Assembly (NCBI RefSeq): GCF_000239775.1
Contig: NZ_CAFI01000064.1
Location: 1 to 39,256 of the forward strand
Reading direction: 5' to 3'
Source: Bradyrhizobium sp. ORS 375
Lineage (GTDB): Bacteria > Pseudomonadota > Alphaproteobacteria > Rhizobiales > Xanthobacteraceae
Length of the DNA stretch: 39,256 nt
Shown: positions 1 through 8,675 of the stretch, in pieces
How the letters are laid out: every line of letters starts with the position of its first letter
Numbering within the stretch: the stretch's first letter is position 1
Made by a program: the position numbers and the translations under genes
Notes under the pieces: generated by a model
What the model saw: only the letters and a program-made list of their open reading frames with translations
What the model was told of the DNA's origin: nothing
Database searches by the model: none

Positions 1-27
1 GGTAACGATGCCGCTACAGTTTCACTC

Positions 28-50
28 AAAACGGCGCTTGCGGGAGCGCT
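28..50 (-). terminator. possible weak terminator after the first SDR gene
   Basis: Just past the stop of the leftward SDR gene, the minus strand can form a short hairpin (about five GC-rich pairs, GCGCT with AGCGC, loop of about six) followed by C, G and a run of four T. The stem is short and the T-run poor, so this is a tentative rho-independent terminator. Confidence 0.3.
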
Positions 51-55
51 GCCCC

Positions 56-838
56 TTACAGCGTGCCCGGGAAGGCGCCGCCATCCAGCAAAATGTTCTG
101 GCCCGTGATGTAGCCGGCCTTGGCGGCGCACAGGAAGGCGCAGGCGAGGCCGAATTCTTCCGGATCGCCGAAGCGACCGGCGGGGTTGGTCTTGGCGCGA
201 TCGGCGAGGATCTGCTCCGGCGTGACACCGCGCTTCTCGGCTTCGCCCTTCGCCGTCGAGCGCAGCCGGTCGGTCTCGAACGGGCCCGGCAGCAGCGCAT
301 TGATGGTGACGTTGTTGATCACCGTCTTGCGCGACAGGCCGGCGACGAAGCCGGTGAGGCCGGCGCGGGCGCCGTTGGACAGGCCGAGAATGTCGATCGG
401 CGCCTTCACCGCGGCCGAGGTGATGTTGACGATGCGGCCGAACTTGCGCGCCATCATGCCGTCGACGACAGCCTTGATCAGCTCGATCGGCGTCAGCATG
501 TTGGCGTCGAGCGCCTTGATCCAGTCGTCGCGGGTCCAGTTGCGGAAATCGCCGGGCGGCGGGCCGCCGGCATTGTTGATCAGGATGTCCGGATCCGGGC
601 ACGCCTTCAGCACGGCGGCGCGGCCCTCCGGCGTGGTGATATCGCCAGCGACCTCGGTGACGGTGATGCCCGGATTGGCGGCGCGGATCTCGGCAGCCGT
701 CTTGGCCAGCGCCTCGGCGCCGCGCGCGGTGATCGTCACATGCACGCCCTCATTGGCGAGCGCGATGGCGCAGGCGCGGCCCAATCCCTTGCTGGAGGCG
801 CAGACGATGGCGCGGCGGCCCTTGATCCCGAGATCCAC
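56..838 (-). CDS. SDR-family protein with atypical active site
   Basis: 260 residues, the normal length for a classical short-chain dehydrogenase/reductase. The start is GTG at 838, with GGAG nine bases upstream. The Rossmann fold is clear: a degenerate glycine motif (ASSKGLG, 14-20), the NNAG structural motif (88-91), catalytic-type Ser141 and a normal C-terminal LDGGAFPG. The catalytic Tyr-x-x-x-Lys is missing: thirteen residues after Ser141, where Tyr should be, there is Ser154, and the Lys position is Arg158 (LSNGARAG). Annotation as 3-oxoacyl-ACP reductase (FabG-like) would be automatic, but ordinary SDR chemistry needs the Tyr and Lys. It may bind a nucleotide without ordinary reductase activity, or use different chemistry. 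It stands alone, 111 bp from the cvpA-like gene, which reads the same way. Confidence 0.88.
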   Translation of the reverse strand: MDLGIKGRRAIVCASSKGLGRACAIALANEGVHVTITARGAEALAKTAAEIRAANPGITVTEVAGDITTPEGRAAVLKACPDPDILINNAGGPPPGDFRNWTRDDWIKALDANMLTPIELIKAVVDGMMARKFGRIVNITSAAVKAPIDILGLSNGARAGLTGFVAGLSRKTVINNVTINALLPGPFETDRLRSTAKGEAEKRGVTPEQILADRAKTNPAGRFGDPEEFGLACAFLCAAKAGYITGQNILLDGGAFPGTL

Positions 839-949
839 GATTGATCACTCCGATATGTCAGTGGCTGAAAGACGATGCGCGCATTCTATCCAACCGGACT
901 GCCGCTGATAAGAGCAGCCGTCCCGTGCCGATTTGCATGGCTCGCGCCG

Positions 950-1465
950 TCAGATCCGCCGTTCCTGCTTGAGGCGATCGATCAGGCTGGCGACCTCCGG
1001 CGGCAGGGACCGAAAGCCTTTCGCGCCTGCGAGCGAGAGGATCGGCCGCAGCCGAGAGCCTTCAAGAAAGCGCGGCTGGCGCTCCAGCGGAACGATCCTG
1101 TCGAACACCAGCACCAACGTGGTCGCGACCATGCCGACCCTGATCGCGCCGAGCAGCGCGCCGCCGAGCCGGTCGCCGAAGCCGGCGTCGGGACCGATCG
1201 CTTCGTCCAGCAGCATGCGACCGATCTTGCCCAGGGCGACGCCGATGACGACGAAGGCTGCGAAGAACTGCAGCCAGTTCTGCGCCAGCGGCGCGCCGTT
1301 CGCATCTTGGAGCTGCGGGCTCATCGCCGCGACGGCGCCCATCGCCAGCGGCATGGCCAGCAAATAAGCCAGGATGGTGATCGCGCTGCGCAGCAGTCCG
1401 GTGGCGAAGCCGCTGTAGACGGCGACCATCAGGGCAATACAAGCGGCGAGGTCGAAACTATTCAT
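950..1465 (-). CDS. CvpA-family inner-membrane protein
   Basis: 171 residues from ATG 1465 (MNSFDLAACIALM). The reading frame is open much further upstream, but that part is an antisense artefact of the SDR gene on the other strand. The profile is that of the CvpA (colicin V production) family: an N-terminal hydrophobic helix from about residue 5, further membrane helices around 25-50, 65-85 and 100-125, then a charged C-terminus (LIDRLKQERR). Alphaproteobacterial homologues often sit beside purF or radA. That context is absent here, so the specific role is unknown. Its start faces the rightward SDR gene across about 110 bp. Confidence 0.82.
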   Translation of the reverse strand: MNSFDLAACIALMVAVYSGFATGLLRSAITILAYLLAMPLAMGAVAAMSPQLQDANGAPLAQNWLQFFAAFVVIGVALGKIGRMLLDEAIGPDAGFGDRLGGALLGAIRVGMVATTLVLVFDRIVPLERQPRFLEGSRLRPILSLAGAKGFRSLPPEVASLIDRLKQERRI

Positions 1466-1576
1466 GGCTGATATGCTGTGGTTGTAGGCCCCCCCGGTAA
1501 ACAAATCCGGTTTGCGCTGTTTCAAATCGTCTGTATCAATGCGCCGCAACAAATGAGGGAAACGCAAGGTGGTGCC

Positions 1577-2338
1577 ATGTCCGGCTTGTTCGACGTCAGC
1601 CAGGAAGTGATCCTGATCACCGGCGCGAGCCAGGGACTTGGCCGGCAGTTCGCGCGGGTGTTGTCCGCCCATGGCGCCGCGGTCGCCCTCGCCGCGCGCC
1701 AGACCCGCAAGCTCAAGGCGCTGGAAGACGAGATCAAGGCCAAGGGCAGCCGCGCCGTCGCGGTCGAGATGGACGTGACGAGCAATGCGTCGATCGCCAA
1801 GGGTCTGGATGCCGCAGAGGCGGCGCTCGGACCGGTCACGGTGCTGATCAACAATGCCGGGATCGCGGTCGAGAAGCTCGCAGTGGAACAGAGCGAGGCC
1901 GATTGGGACGCCGTGATCGGCGCCAACCTGAAGGGCGCCTACTTCGCCGCGACCGAAGTCGCGCGCCGCATGATCGCGCGGAAAGCGCCCGGCAACATCA
2001 TCAACATCGCCTCGGTGCTCGGCTTCAGCGTCGTCAAGTTCATCTCGCCCTATGCAATCTCCAAAGCCGGCGTGGTGCAGACGACCAAGGCGCTCGCGCT
2101 GGAACTCGCCGCAAACAACATCCGCGTCAACGCGCTGGCGCCTGGCTACATCGACACCGACATCAACCACGACGTCTGGGAGACGCCGGCCGGCGAGAAG
2201 CTCATCAAGCGCATCCCGCAGCGGCGCGTCGGTCATGAGAGCGATCTCGACGGCGCCATCATGCTGCTGGCGTCGGGCGCCTCGCGCTACATGACCGGCA
2301 GCGTCGTGACGGTGGACGGCGGCTTTTTGCTGACCTAG
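1577..2338 (+). CDS. classical SDR oxidoreductase
   Basis: 253 residues from ATG 1577, chosen because AAGGTGG lies just upstream and the Rossmann strand follows at residue 10. All classical SDR motifs are intact: TGASQGLG (15-22) for the dinucleotide, NNAG (92-95), Ser146, Tyr159 and Lys163 (SPYAISKAG), and C-terminal VDGGFLLT. It should be an NAD(P)(H)-dependent reductase or dehydrogenase of the FabG-like group; the substrate cannot be read from sequence. It is convergent with the downstream GMC oxidoreductase gene and shares no operon with the first SDR gene. Confidence 0.9.
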   Translation: MSGLFDVSQEVILITGASQGLGRQFARVLSAHGAAVALAARQTRKLKALEDEIKAKGSRAVAVEMDVTSNASIAKGLDAAEAALGPVTVLINNAGIAVEKLAVEQSEADWDAVIGANLKGAYFAATEVARRMIARKAPGNIINIASVLGFSVVKFISPYAISKAGVVQTTKALALELAANNIRVNALAPGYIDTDINHDVWETPAGEKLIKRIPQRRVGHESDLDGAIMLLASGASRYMTGSVVTVDGGFLLT

Positions 2339-2352
2339 GCGTTGCGCTCCAT

Positions 2353-2398
2353 GGCTTGCGCGTTTCCGTGCAAGCCGCATGACCCTGACAAGCTTGTC
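2353..2398. terminator. hairpin and palindrome between convergent genes
   Basis: The 67-bp gap between the convergent SDR and GMC genes holds two dyads. GGCTTGC (2353-2359) pairs with GCAAGCC (2370-2376), extended inward by one G-T and one C-G pair over a six-base loop. A perfect 12-bp palindrome, GACAAGCTTGTC, follows at 2387-2398. Neither has a T-run. Their position suggests transcript-end protection or bidirectional termination; this is inferred from location. Confidence 0.4.
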
Positions 2399-2405
2399 GC
2401 CCGGT

Positions 2406-4010
2406 CTAATTGCTCCGCAACTCGGCCCGGATCATGTCCGCCGCCTTCTCGCCGATCATGATGGTCGGTGCATTGGTATTGCCGCCGATCAGGGTTGGCA
2501 TGACCGAGGCGTCGACCACGCGCAGCCCGGACAGGCCGTGGACCTTGAGAGTCGGATCGACCACCGCGAGCGGATCAGCCGTCCCCATCTTGCAGGTGCC
2601 GACGGGGTGATAGACGGTATCGACGCGGGCGCGCAGGACGCTGCGGATATCGTCGTCGGTCCTCACATCCGAGGTGAACAGGTCGCGCGTGGCGAGGCTG
2701 CGCATCGCCGGCGTCTCCATCAGCCGCCGCGTGGTCTTGTAGCCCGCGACCATGGTCTCGACGTCGTCGTCGTCGCCGAGGAAATTCGGGTCGATCAGCG
2801 GCGGCGCAAGCGGATCGGCGCTCTTCAGTGCGACGCTGCCGCGGCTCTTCGGCCGGAGCAGGCAGAAATGGCAGGAGAAGCCGTTGCCGTGACGCTTGCG
2901 GCCGTGATCGTCGGTGACGGCCATGCCGAAATGCAGCTGGATGTCGGGGACGTCGAGGTTGGGATCGGTCTTCAGGAAGCCACCGCATTCGGCGAAGTTC
3001 GACGTCAGCACGCCGCGGCGCTCGCGCCGGTATTGTCCGATGCCGCGCAGCAGCCGCTGCACGCCCCTCGGCGACAGCGAGTTGAAGTTCGGATTGTCGG
3101 AGGTGTAGCCGAAGATGAAATCCGGATGGTCCTGCAGGTTCTGGCCGACGCCCGGCAGATGGTGGAGGCTGGCAATTCCGAGCCTTCCCAATGCAGCGGC
3201 ATCGCCAATCCCGGAGAGCATCAGGAGTTGCGGCGTCTGGAAGGCGCCGGAGGCCAGGATGACTTCCCTCCGGCAGCGGACCTCCTTGACCTCCTTGCCC
3301 TGGCGATATTTCACGCCGACGGCGCGCTTGCCGTCGAACAGGATCAGCGAGGCATGCGCGGCGGTCTCGACGCCGAGATTGCGGCGGTGGCCCAGATGCG
3401 GCTGGATGTAGGCGCGCGCGGCGCTCCAGCGCTCGCCGTTCTGCTGGGTGACCTGATAGAGGCCGAGGCCTTCCTGGGTCTCGGCGTTGAAATCCTCGCG
3501 GATCGGAAACTGCGCTTCGCGCGCCGCCTGCAGGAAGATGTCGTGGACGGGATTGTCGGTGCGCAGCCGGTTGACCGGCAGCGGACCCGATTGGCCGTGA
3601 TACTCGCCGTTGAACTCGGCATTGTTCTCGGCGCGCTTGAAATAAGGCAGCACGTCGTCATACGACCAGCCGGTGTTGCCGAGCGCGGCCCACTGATCAT
3701 AATCGGCGCGGTGGCCGCGGATATAGACCATCGCGTTGATCGCCGAGGAGCCGCCGAGGCCGCGGCCGCGCGGCTGATAGCCGATACGACCGTTAAGGCC
3801 GGGCTGCGGCACCGTTGCGAACGACCAGTTGTTCACCGGTCCCGCGACCATCAGGAACAGCATGTAGGGCGTCTTGACGATCCAGTTGTCGTTGCGTCCG
3901 CCGGCATCGAGCAGCATCACCGACGTGCCCGGATCCTCCGTCAGCCGCCCCGCGACGGTCGCGCCGCCACTGCCGCCGCCCACAACGATGAAATCGACCT
4001 CGTCCGCCAC
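2406..4010 (-). CDS. GMC-family FAD oxidoreductase (choline/alcohol dehydrogenase-like)
   Basis: 534 residues, the usual length for bacterial GMC (glucose-methanol-choline) oxidoreductases. The start is GTG 4010 with GGGAG nine bases upstream. Visible motifs are the N-terminal FAD dinucleotide site VVGGGSGGATVAGRL, the GMC signature around GGSSAINAMVYIRG, and C-terminal catalytic His468 (HPVGTCKMG) and Asn511 (GGNTNAPTIMIGEKAADMI). The family oxidises alcohols to aldehydes, passing electrons to oxygen or a quinone. The next gene on the same strand encodes an aldehyde dehydrogenase, so the pair could act in sequence, but a palindromic repeat separates them. The substrate is unknown; choline, aromatic alcohols and polyethylene-glycol-type alcohols are all possible for this subgroup. 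Confidence 0.92.
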   Translation of the reverse strand: MADEVDFIVVGGGSGGATVAGRLTEDPGTSVMLLDAGGRNDNWIVKTPYMLFLMVAGPVNNWSFATVPQPGLNGRIGYQPRGRGLGGSSAINAMVYIRGHRADYDQWAALGNTGWSYDDVLPYFKRAENNAEFNGEYHGQSGPLPVNRLRTDNPVHDIFLQAAREAQFPIREDFNAETQEGLGLYQVTQQNGERWSAARAYIQPHLGHRRNLGVETAAHASLILFDGKRAVGVKYRQGKEVKEVRCRREVILASGAFQTPQLLMLSGIGDAAALGRLGIASLHHLPGVGQNLQDHPDFIFGYTSDNPNFNSLSPRGVQRLLRGIGQYRRERRGVLTSNFAECGGFLKTDPNLDVPDIQLHFGMAVTDDHGRKRHGNGFSCHFCLLRPKSRGSVALKSADPLAPPLIDPNFLGDDDDVETMVAGYKTTRRLMETPAMRSLATRDLFTSDVRTDDDIRSVLRARVDTVYHPVGTCKMGTADPLAVVDPTLKVHGLSGLRVVDASVMPTLIGGNTNAPTIMIGEKAADMIRAELRSN

Positions 4011-4050
4011 GCGCTTCGTCTCCCTGATGTGCTTATCATTGTTTGCCTGT

Positions 4051-4157
4051 CATTCCGGGGCGCCGCGCAGATGCGCGGCGAACCCGGAATCTAGAGCTTT
4101 TGCTCTCTTATAAATCATCTCGAGATTCCGGGTTCGCGCTGCGCGCGCCCCGGAATG
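4051..4157. repeat. nested intergenic palindromic repeat
   Basis: Two inverted arms flank a short AT-rich centre. The left arm (4051-4092) begins CATTCCGGGGCGC and the right arm (4123-4157) ends GCGCCCCGGAATG. The left arm also contains its own hairpin (CGCCGCGCAG facing ATGCGCGGCG). Both arms carry ACCCGGAATCT or its complement, so the whole element can fold into a long stem. Similar sequences are dispersed between genes in Bradyrhizobium and relatives. It fills the gap between the aldehyde dehydrogenase and GMC genes. Confidence 0.75.
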
Positions 4158-4170
4158 ACTAGATGTATGA

Positions 4171-5604
4171 CTAGCTCAGAAATCGCAGCAGCTTCTCGAT
4201 CCGGGCGATGCTGGCGCCATAGGGCGGATAGAGATCCTTCATGCGGTTGAACGGCGAGCGATAGAACACCGGCTTCAGCTTGCTGAAGCTGTTGAAGCCC
4301 CATTCGCCGTGATAGTGGCCGATGCCGGAAGCCCCCACGCCGCCCATCGGCTGGTTCATCTGCGCGAAATGCAGCAGGCAATCGTTGATCGTGACGCCGC
4401 CGGAGACGGTGCGCGCCAGCACCTTGTCGCGTGCGGCCTCGTCGGAGCCGAACCAGTACAGCGCCAGCGGCCGGTCATGCGCGTTGATGAAGCGGATCAC
4501 CTCGTCGGCGTCGCGATAGGAAAGGATCGGCAGCAGCGGACCGAAGATCTCCTCCTGCATGATCGCCATGTCGGCCGTCGCGCCGACGACGACGGTTGGC
4601 GGGAATTTGCGCAGCTTCTTCCAGGCGGGGTCTTCCGGGCTGGTCACGCTCAGCGGCTTGGCACCGCGGGCGATCGCATCGCGCAGCAGGCCTTCGAGCC
4701 GCTGATAATGCCGGTCGGAGATGATCGAGGTGTAGTCGCCGTTGGCGGGATTGGTGCCGAACATGCTGGTCATGTGGCCATGGAGCTTGCCGGCGAACGA
4801 CTCGCGCTGCGCGTCGGGCACGAACACGTAGTCCGGAGCGATGCAGGTCTGGCCGGCATTCATCAGCTTGGCATAGGCGATGCGCTCGGCGGCTTCATCG
4901 ACGTTGGCGGAGATATCGACGATGGTCGGGGACTTGCCGCCGAGCTCGAGCGTGACTGGCGTGAGGTTGCGTCCCGCGGTCTCGGCGACGATGCGGCCGA
5001 CCCGGGTCGAGCCGGTGAACACGAGATGATCGAATGGCAGGCCCGCGAAGGCCTGCGCGATGCCGTCCTCGACGCCGGTGACGGCAAGGTCGTTGGGATC
5101 GAAGTTCGCGGCGATGAGCTGCTTCAGCAAGGCTGCGAATTGCGGCGTCAGCTCGCTCGGCTTGATCAGGACGCGATTGCCGGCCGCGATGGCGCCGATG
5201 GCCGGGGCAAGCGTCAGCTGCAGCGGATAATTCCATGGCGCGATGATGCCGACCACGCCGAGCGGTTGCGGGATCAGGCGGTTGCGGGCGGGGAAGAATT
5301 GCAGCGAAGTCGCGATCCGCCGCGGCGCCGTCCAGCGCGGCAGCATCTTGAGCGTATGCTTGATCTCCGTTTGCAGAAACAGCGTCTCGGCGATCGTGGT
5401 CTCGACCGCGCAGCGATGGCCGAAATCGGCCGAGATCGCCTGCTCCAGGCGTTTTTCATTCTCGGAGAGCATTGCGCGCAGTCGCCTGAGGCGATCTTGC
5501 CGATCCGCCAGCGACGGCGGAGGGGCGCTGCGCGAGGCCTCCACCATGTTGTGGAAGGCATCATCGAGCGCCGACACCGGGGGGCTCTTCAGGGATTGGT
5601 CCAT
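4171..5604 (-). CDS. calB: coniferyl-aldehyde dehydrogenase family protein
   Basis: 477 residues, typical of the ALDH superfamily group that contains coniferyl aldehyde dehydrogenase (CalB). The start is ATG 5604. The N-terminus resembles that group (residues 30-100, with ETLFLQTEIKHTLKMLPRW). Catalytic features are Asn125 (PWNYP), the GSTRVG nucleotide motif (198-203), general base Glu220 (LELGGKSP) and nucleophile Cys254 (NAGQTCIAPDYV). It would oxidise aromatic or aliphatic aldehydes to acids with NAD(P). The gene lies upstream of the GMC oxidoreductase on the same strand. The symbol is a family assignment; substrate specificity is not shown. Confidence 0.85.
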   Translation of the reverse strand: MDQSLKSPPVSALDDAFHNMVEASRSAPPPSLADRQDRLRRLRAMLSENEKRLEQAISADFGHRCAVETTIAETLFLQTEIKHTLKMLPRWTAPRRIATSLQFFPARNRLIPQPLGVVGIIAPWNYPLQLTLAPAIGAIAAGNRVLIKPSELTPQFAALLKQLIAANFDPNDLAVTGVEDGIAQAFAGLPFDHLVFTGSTRVGRIVAETAGRNLTPVTLELGGKSPTIVDISANVDEAAERIAYAKLMNAGQTCIAPDYVFVPDAQRESFAGKLHGHMTSMFGTNPANGDYTSIISDRHYQRLEGLLRDAIARGAKPLSVTSPEDPAWKKLRKFPPTVVVGATADMAIMQEEIFGPLLPILSYRDADEVIRFINAHDRPLALYWFGSDEAARDKVLARTVSGGVTINDCLLHFAQMNQPMGGVGASGIGHYHGEWGFNSFSKLKPVFYRSPFNRMKDLYPPYGASIARIEKLLRFLS

Positions 5605-6110
5605 CGACGTCTCCTCCTGTGTCTTGCGGCCGCATGCGGGCCGTCGTTCTCGTTCGTCTTGCGAAGCTGCCGCGTTGCAGGACCCTTGGCAAGCACAGGC
5701 GTCGGTCGTCTCCGCCTGGAATGGCCGACAGGGACTGCCGAACTCCCTCTCCAGGGCCGTGGGTCGAGCTCGGGGCTTGTCTCCAGGACCTTCCGGGAAC
5801 TCGTCGCCTCCACCGGAGACGGCGTCCCAGGGCGCCGTTCGAGAAGCACCGATAGGGGTTTATAACAGACTGATTCAGAATGGCTTTTGCGATGGTGCGA
5901 ACGTTTTCGAGGGGTGTCACAATAAGGCAAAAAAACTTGCCGAAAGCCCTTTCCAAACCGGCTTCGCATTGGTACATACCGCCCGCACCCGATGGCCGGA
6001 CCGGCCGACGGGCTCAAGCCTTCTCAGGAAGCCTTTGGGATGAACTCGGCGGCGCTCGGACGCGTCAGCCAGGAGCACCCGATAATTCCCTGAAGGCGTG
6101 CACAAGTTAA
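5605..6110. other. 506-bp stretch with no convincing gene
   Basis: This lies between the aldehyde dehydrogenase start and tRNA-fMet. Open frames exist on both strands, but their translations are rich in Arg, Pro and Ser, lack domain features and continue into neighbouring genes as shadows. From about 5860 to 6000 the composition becomes less GC-rich, with an A-run near 5930. It should carry the tRNA promoter and the leader of the aldehyde dehydrogenase gene, but I could not place either with confidence. Confidence 0.5.
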
Positions 6111-6187
<77 letters not shown>

Positions 6188-6214
6188 AGTTCGGATGTCA
6201 CCGGATCCGATACG

Positions 6215-6246
6215 AAAATGGCCCGCTTTACGCGGGCCATTTTTTT
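6215..6246 (+). terminator. rho-independent terminator of tRNA-fMet
   Basis: GGCCCGC and GCGGGCC form a seven-pair stem around a TTTA-type loop, extended by AT pairs (AAAATGGCCCGC with GCGGGCCATTTT), and followed by seven T. It starts 28 bp past the tRNA. The A-run on the other side means it could also stop leftward transcripts, though none is expected there except read-through from dctM. Confidence 0.92.
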
Positions 6247-6344
6247 GCGCCGAGCGGCGCGCGAGGCCGTCAGAGCGGTGCTTGGTGGGGCGACAGATGG
6301 CGTGATCGGACGGCAATGACATGGCCAGGCCGCGCCGTCGTCGC

Positions 6345-8003
6345 TCAGCCGCCATCCGATTCCGGCTGGTCGCTGTTGAAGGCCGGCGGCGGCGCGCCGT
6401 TCTTCTTTTCCGCCTCGCTCTGGCGGAAGAAGTAGTTGGGCAATCCCGTCGCCAGCTTCGGCTGCGCCCAGACCAGGCCGACCACCAGCAACTGCATGAT
6501 CACGAACGGCACCGCGCCGCGATAGATCATGCCGGTGGTGATGGAGGGCGGCGCCACGCCGCGCAGATAGAACAGCGAGAAGCCGAACGGCGGCGTGAGG
6601 AACGAGGTCTGCAGCACCAGGCCGATCAGCACGCCGAGCAGGATCGGGTCGACATCCATCATGATCAGGATCGGCGCCGTGATCGGCACGGTGATGAAGA
6701 TGATCTCGAAGGTGTCGAGGAAGAAGCCGAGGATGAACATGATGGTCATGACCAGCATGACTGCCCCGAGCTGGCCGCCCGGCATGGTCTTCAGGAAGCC
6801 GCGGACCAGATCCTCGCCGCCCACCCGCGTGAACACCAGCGCGAAGGCCGAGGCGCCGAGCAGGATCACGAACACCATCGAGGTGATGGTCATCGTCCCC
6901 TTCGAGCTCTCGAACAGCGTCTCCAGGAAGCTGTCGCGCAGCGGCTTCTTGGCCAGCACCGGGACGAGGGCGAGGCTGATCACGACGAGCAGCATGGTCA
7001 GGAGGCCGAACGCGCCGGCGAGCCAGACCACGACGGCGATGACGGCGATGAAGCCGAGCCAGAAGTTGAACAGCTTCTTCTCCAGCACCGCCGGTCCCTT
7101 GCCGCCGAAATGATGGTCGGCCAGCAGCTTGATGATCGCGAGCAGCAGCGCTCCCATCGAGCCGACGGATGCTGATTCCGTCGGGGTCGCCACGCCGGCG
7201 ATGATCGAGCCGAGCACAGCGACGATCAGCGCCAGCGGCGGGATGAGCGCGACGACGACCCGCCGGCCCAGGCCGGCGCGGTCTGCCGCGGACATCACCA
7301 GCGCCGGCGCGCAGGTCGGATCGACCGCCGCGCGGACCACGACCCACAGCCCGTAGATCACGGCGAGCCCGACGCCGGGAATGAAGGCACCGGCGAAGAG
7401 ATCGCCGACCGACACGGTGTCCGGCGCGAAATTGCCCTTGGCGAGCTGCGCAGCCGAATTGGCGCCCTGCAGGATGTCGGCGACGAAGATCAGAACCGTC
7501 GACGGCGGGATGATCTGGCCGAGCGTGCCCGCCGCGCAGATCACGCCGGTGGCGAGCTTGGGATCGTAGCCGGCGCGCATCATCGCCGGCAGCGCGAGCA
7601 GGCCCATCGCCACCACGGTGGCGCCGACCACGCCGGTCGAGGCCGCCAGCAGCGCGCCGACGACGACGACGGAGATGCCGAGTCCGCCGCGCATCGCGCC
7701 GAACATCTGGCCCATGGTGGTGAGCAGCACCTCGGCGATCTTCGAGCGTTCCAGCACCACGCCCATGAAGACGAACAGCGGCACGGCGATCAGCACCGGA
7801 TTGGTGATGACGGCGAAGAAGCGCGACGCCAGCCCCTGGAACAGCGCGAGGTCGAAGACGCCGAGCGACCAGCCGAGCAAACCGAACGCGACGGCGAGCC
7901 CGCCGAGCGTCCAGGCGACGATATAGCCGAACATCAGCACGACGAGGATGGCGACGAAGAACAGCGCAGCCAGAACCTGGCCCGTCACCGCGGGATCCCA
8001 CAT
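6345..8003 (-). CDS. dctM: TRAP transporter large permease (DctM)
   Basis: 552 residues of almost continuous membrane helices with the DctM-family pattern. N-terminal hydrophobic segments lead to FMGVVLERSKIAEVL near residue 80, then GGLGISVVVVGALLAASTGVVGA-type repeats, the TPTESASVG motif typical of DctM near the middle, and a C-terminal helix block with LDTFEIIFITVPITAPIL and TPPFGFSLFYLRGVAP. The protein is longer than minimal DctM (about 430) because of an extra central helical insert, as in 2-oxo-acid/monocarboxylate-type TRAP systems. It forms the sodium-driven translocation channel with DctQ. It is last in the leftward operon, 22 bp after dctQ. Confidence 0.93.
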   Translation of the reverse strand: MWDPAVTGQVLAALFFVAILVVLMFGYIVAWTLGGLAVAFGLLGWSLGVFDLALFQGLASRFFAVITNPVLIAVPLFVFMGVVLERSKIAEVLLTTMGQMFGAMRGGLGISVVVVGALLAASTGVVGATVVAMGLLALPAMMRAGYDPKLATGVICAAGTLGQIIPPSTVLIFVADILQGANSAAQLAKGNFAPDTVSVGDLFAGAFIPGVGLAVIYGLWVVVRAAVDPTCAPALVMSAADRAGLGRRVVVALIPPLALIVAVLGSIIAGVATPTESASVGSMGALLLAIIKLLADHHFGGKGPAVLEKKLFNFWLGFIAVIAVVVWLAGAFGLLTMLLVVISLALVPVLAKKPLRDSFLETLFESSKGTMTITSMVFVILLGASAFALVFTRVGGEDLVRGFLKTMPGGQLGAVMLVMTIMFILGFFLDTFEIIFITVPITAPILIMMDVDPILLGVLIGLVLQTSFLTPPFGFSLFYLRGVAPPSITTGMIYRGAVPFVIMQLLVVGLVWAQPKLATGLPNYFFRQSEAEKKNGAPPPAFNSDQPESDGG

Positions 8004-8025
8004 GGGCTTTATCCTTCGGATGGGT

Positions 8026-8559
8026 TCAGTGGGAGGAGGTGCCGGCGAATTCCTCGCGGCCGCCGAAGACGAGCAGCGAGCGTCCGATCATGGCGAGGCC
8101 TTGCAGCACGGTGAGGGCGACGAAGATCACCAGCGTGCCCTTGAGCAGCCACCAGGCCGGCAGTCCCCCGGGATTGGGCGAGCCCTCGCTGACAACAGCG
8201 GCGCTCCAGAAATGGCGTCCGAACGCCCAGCCGACCACTGCCATGAACGGGAACAGGAACAGCAGGGTGCCGAACAGATCCACCCAGGCGCGCCTGCGCG
8301 GCGTCATCTTGCTGTAGAAGATATCGACCCGAACGAAGCCGCCGGTCATCATGGTGTAGGCGCCGCCCAGCACGATCGCCGCGGCGTGCTGCCAGACATA
8401 GGCCTCCTGCAGCCAGGTGAAATTCGTGTTCAGCGCATAGCGCAGATAGACGGTGGCAAAGCAGACGAGGACGGTGCCGAGCGAGAGCCACGCGACGGCC
8501 CTGCCAACCCATCCATTGAGCGTTTCCACGCCCCTGACAAACAACGCAATCGACGGCAT
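8026..8559 (-). CDS. dctQ: TRAP transporter small permease (DctQ)
   Basis: 177 residues from ATG 8559, preceded by GGGGAAG. An upstream in-frame start would add about 25 residues of low-complexity sequence without membrane character, so it was not chosen. Four membrane helices are visible (about residues 15-40, 55-75, 90-115 and 140-160), with FTWLQEAYVWQHAAAIVLGGAYTM and GGFVRVDIFYSKM between them, matching the DctQ domain. It pairs with DctM. It lies between dctP and dctM, 116 bp after dctP. Confidence 0.9.
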   Translation of the reverse strand: MPSIALFVRGVETLNGWVGRAVAWLSLGTVLVCFATVYLRYALNTNFTWLQEAYVWQHAAAIVLGGAYTMMTGGFVRVDIFYSKMTPRRRAWVDLFGTLLFLFPFMAVVGWAFGRHFWSAAVVSEGSPNPGGLPAWWLLKGTLVIFVALTVLQGLAMIGRSLLVFGGREEFAGTSSH

Positions 8560-8675
8560 GTCTTCCCCGGGACATGGATGAATGCAGGCGGACCGGGACG
8601 CCGGACCCGCGAGTCCTCCCCAGCCAGTGGTCACCGCCCGGACCCTCCCGATCGGAGCGTCCGGGCGGTACCGGA

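Noticed and set aside
950-2380. long N-terminal extension of the CvpA-family gene
   Set aside because: The extension is antisense to the SDR gene and low in family similarity; the CvpA domain begins at ATG 1465.
2379-4094. 571-codon open frame on the plus strand opposite the GMC gene
   Set aside because: It has no domain features and an Asp/Arg/Gly-rich composition typical of antisense frames in GC-rich genes, while the minus strand encodes a complete GMC oxidoreductase.
4309-5865. 518-codon plus-strand frame over the aldehyde dehydrogenase gene
   Set aside because: Shadow frame; the opposite strand carries intact ALDH catalytic residues.
5561-6017. open frames upstream of the aldehyde dehydrogenase gene
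   Set aside because: No ribosome site, signal peptide or domain, and the composition is that of non-coding GC-rich DNA.
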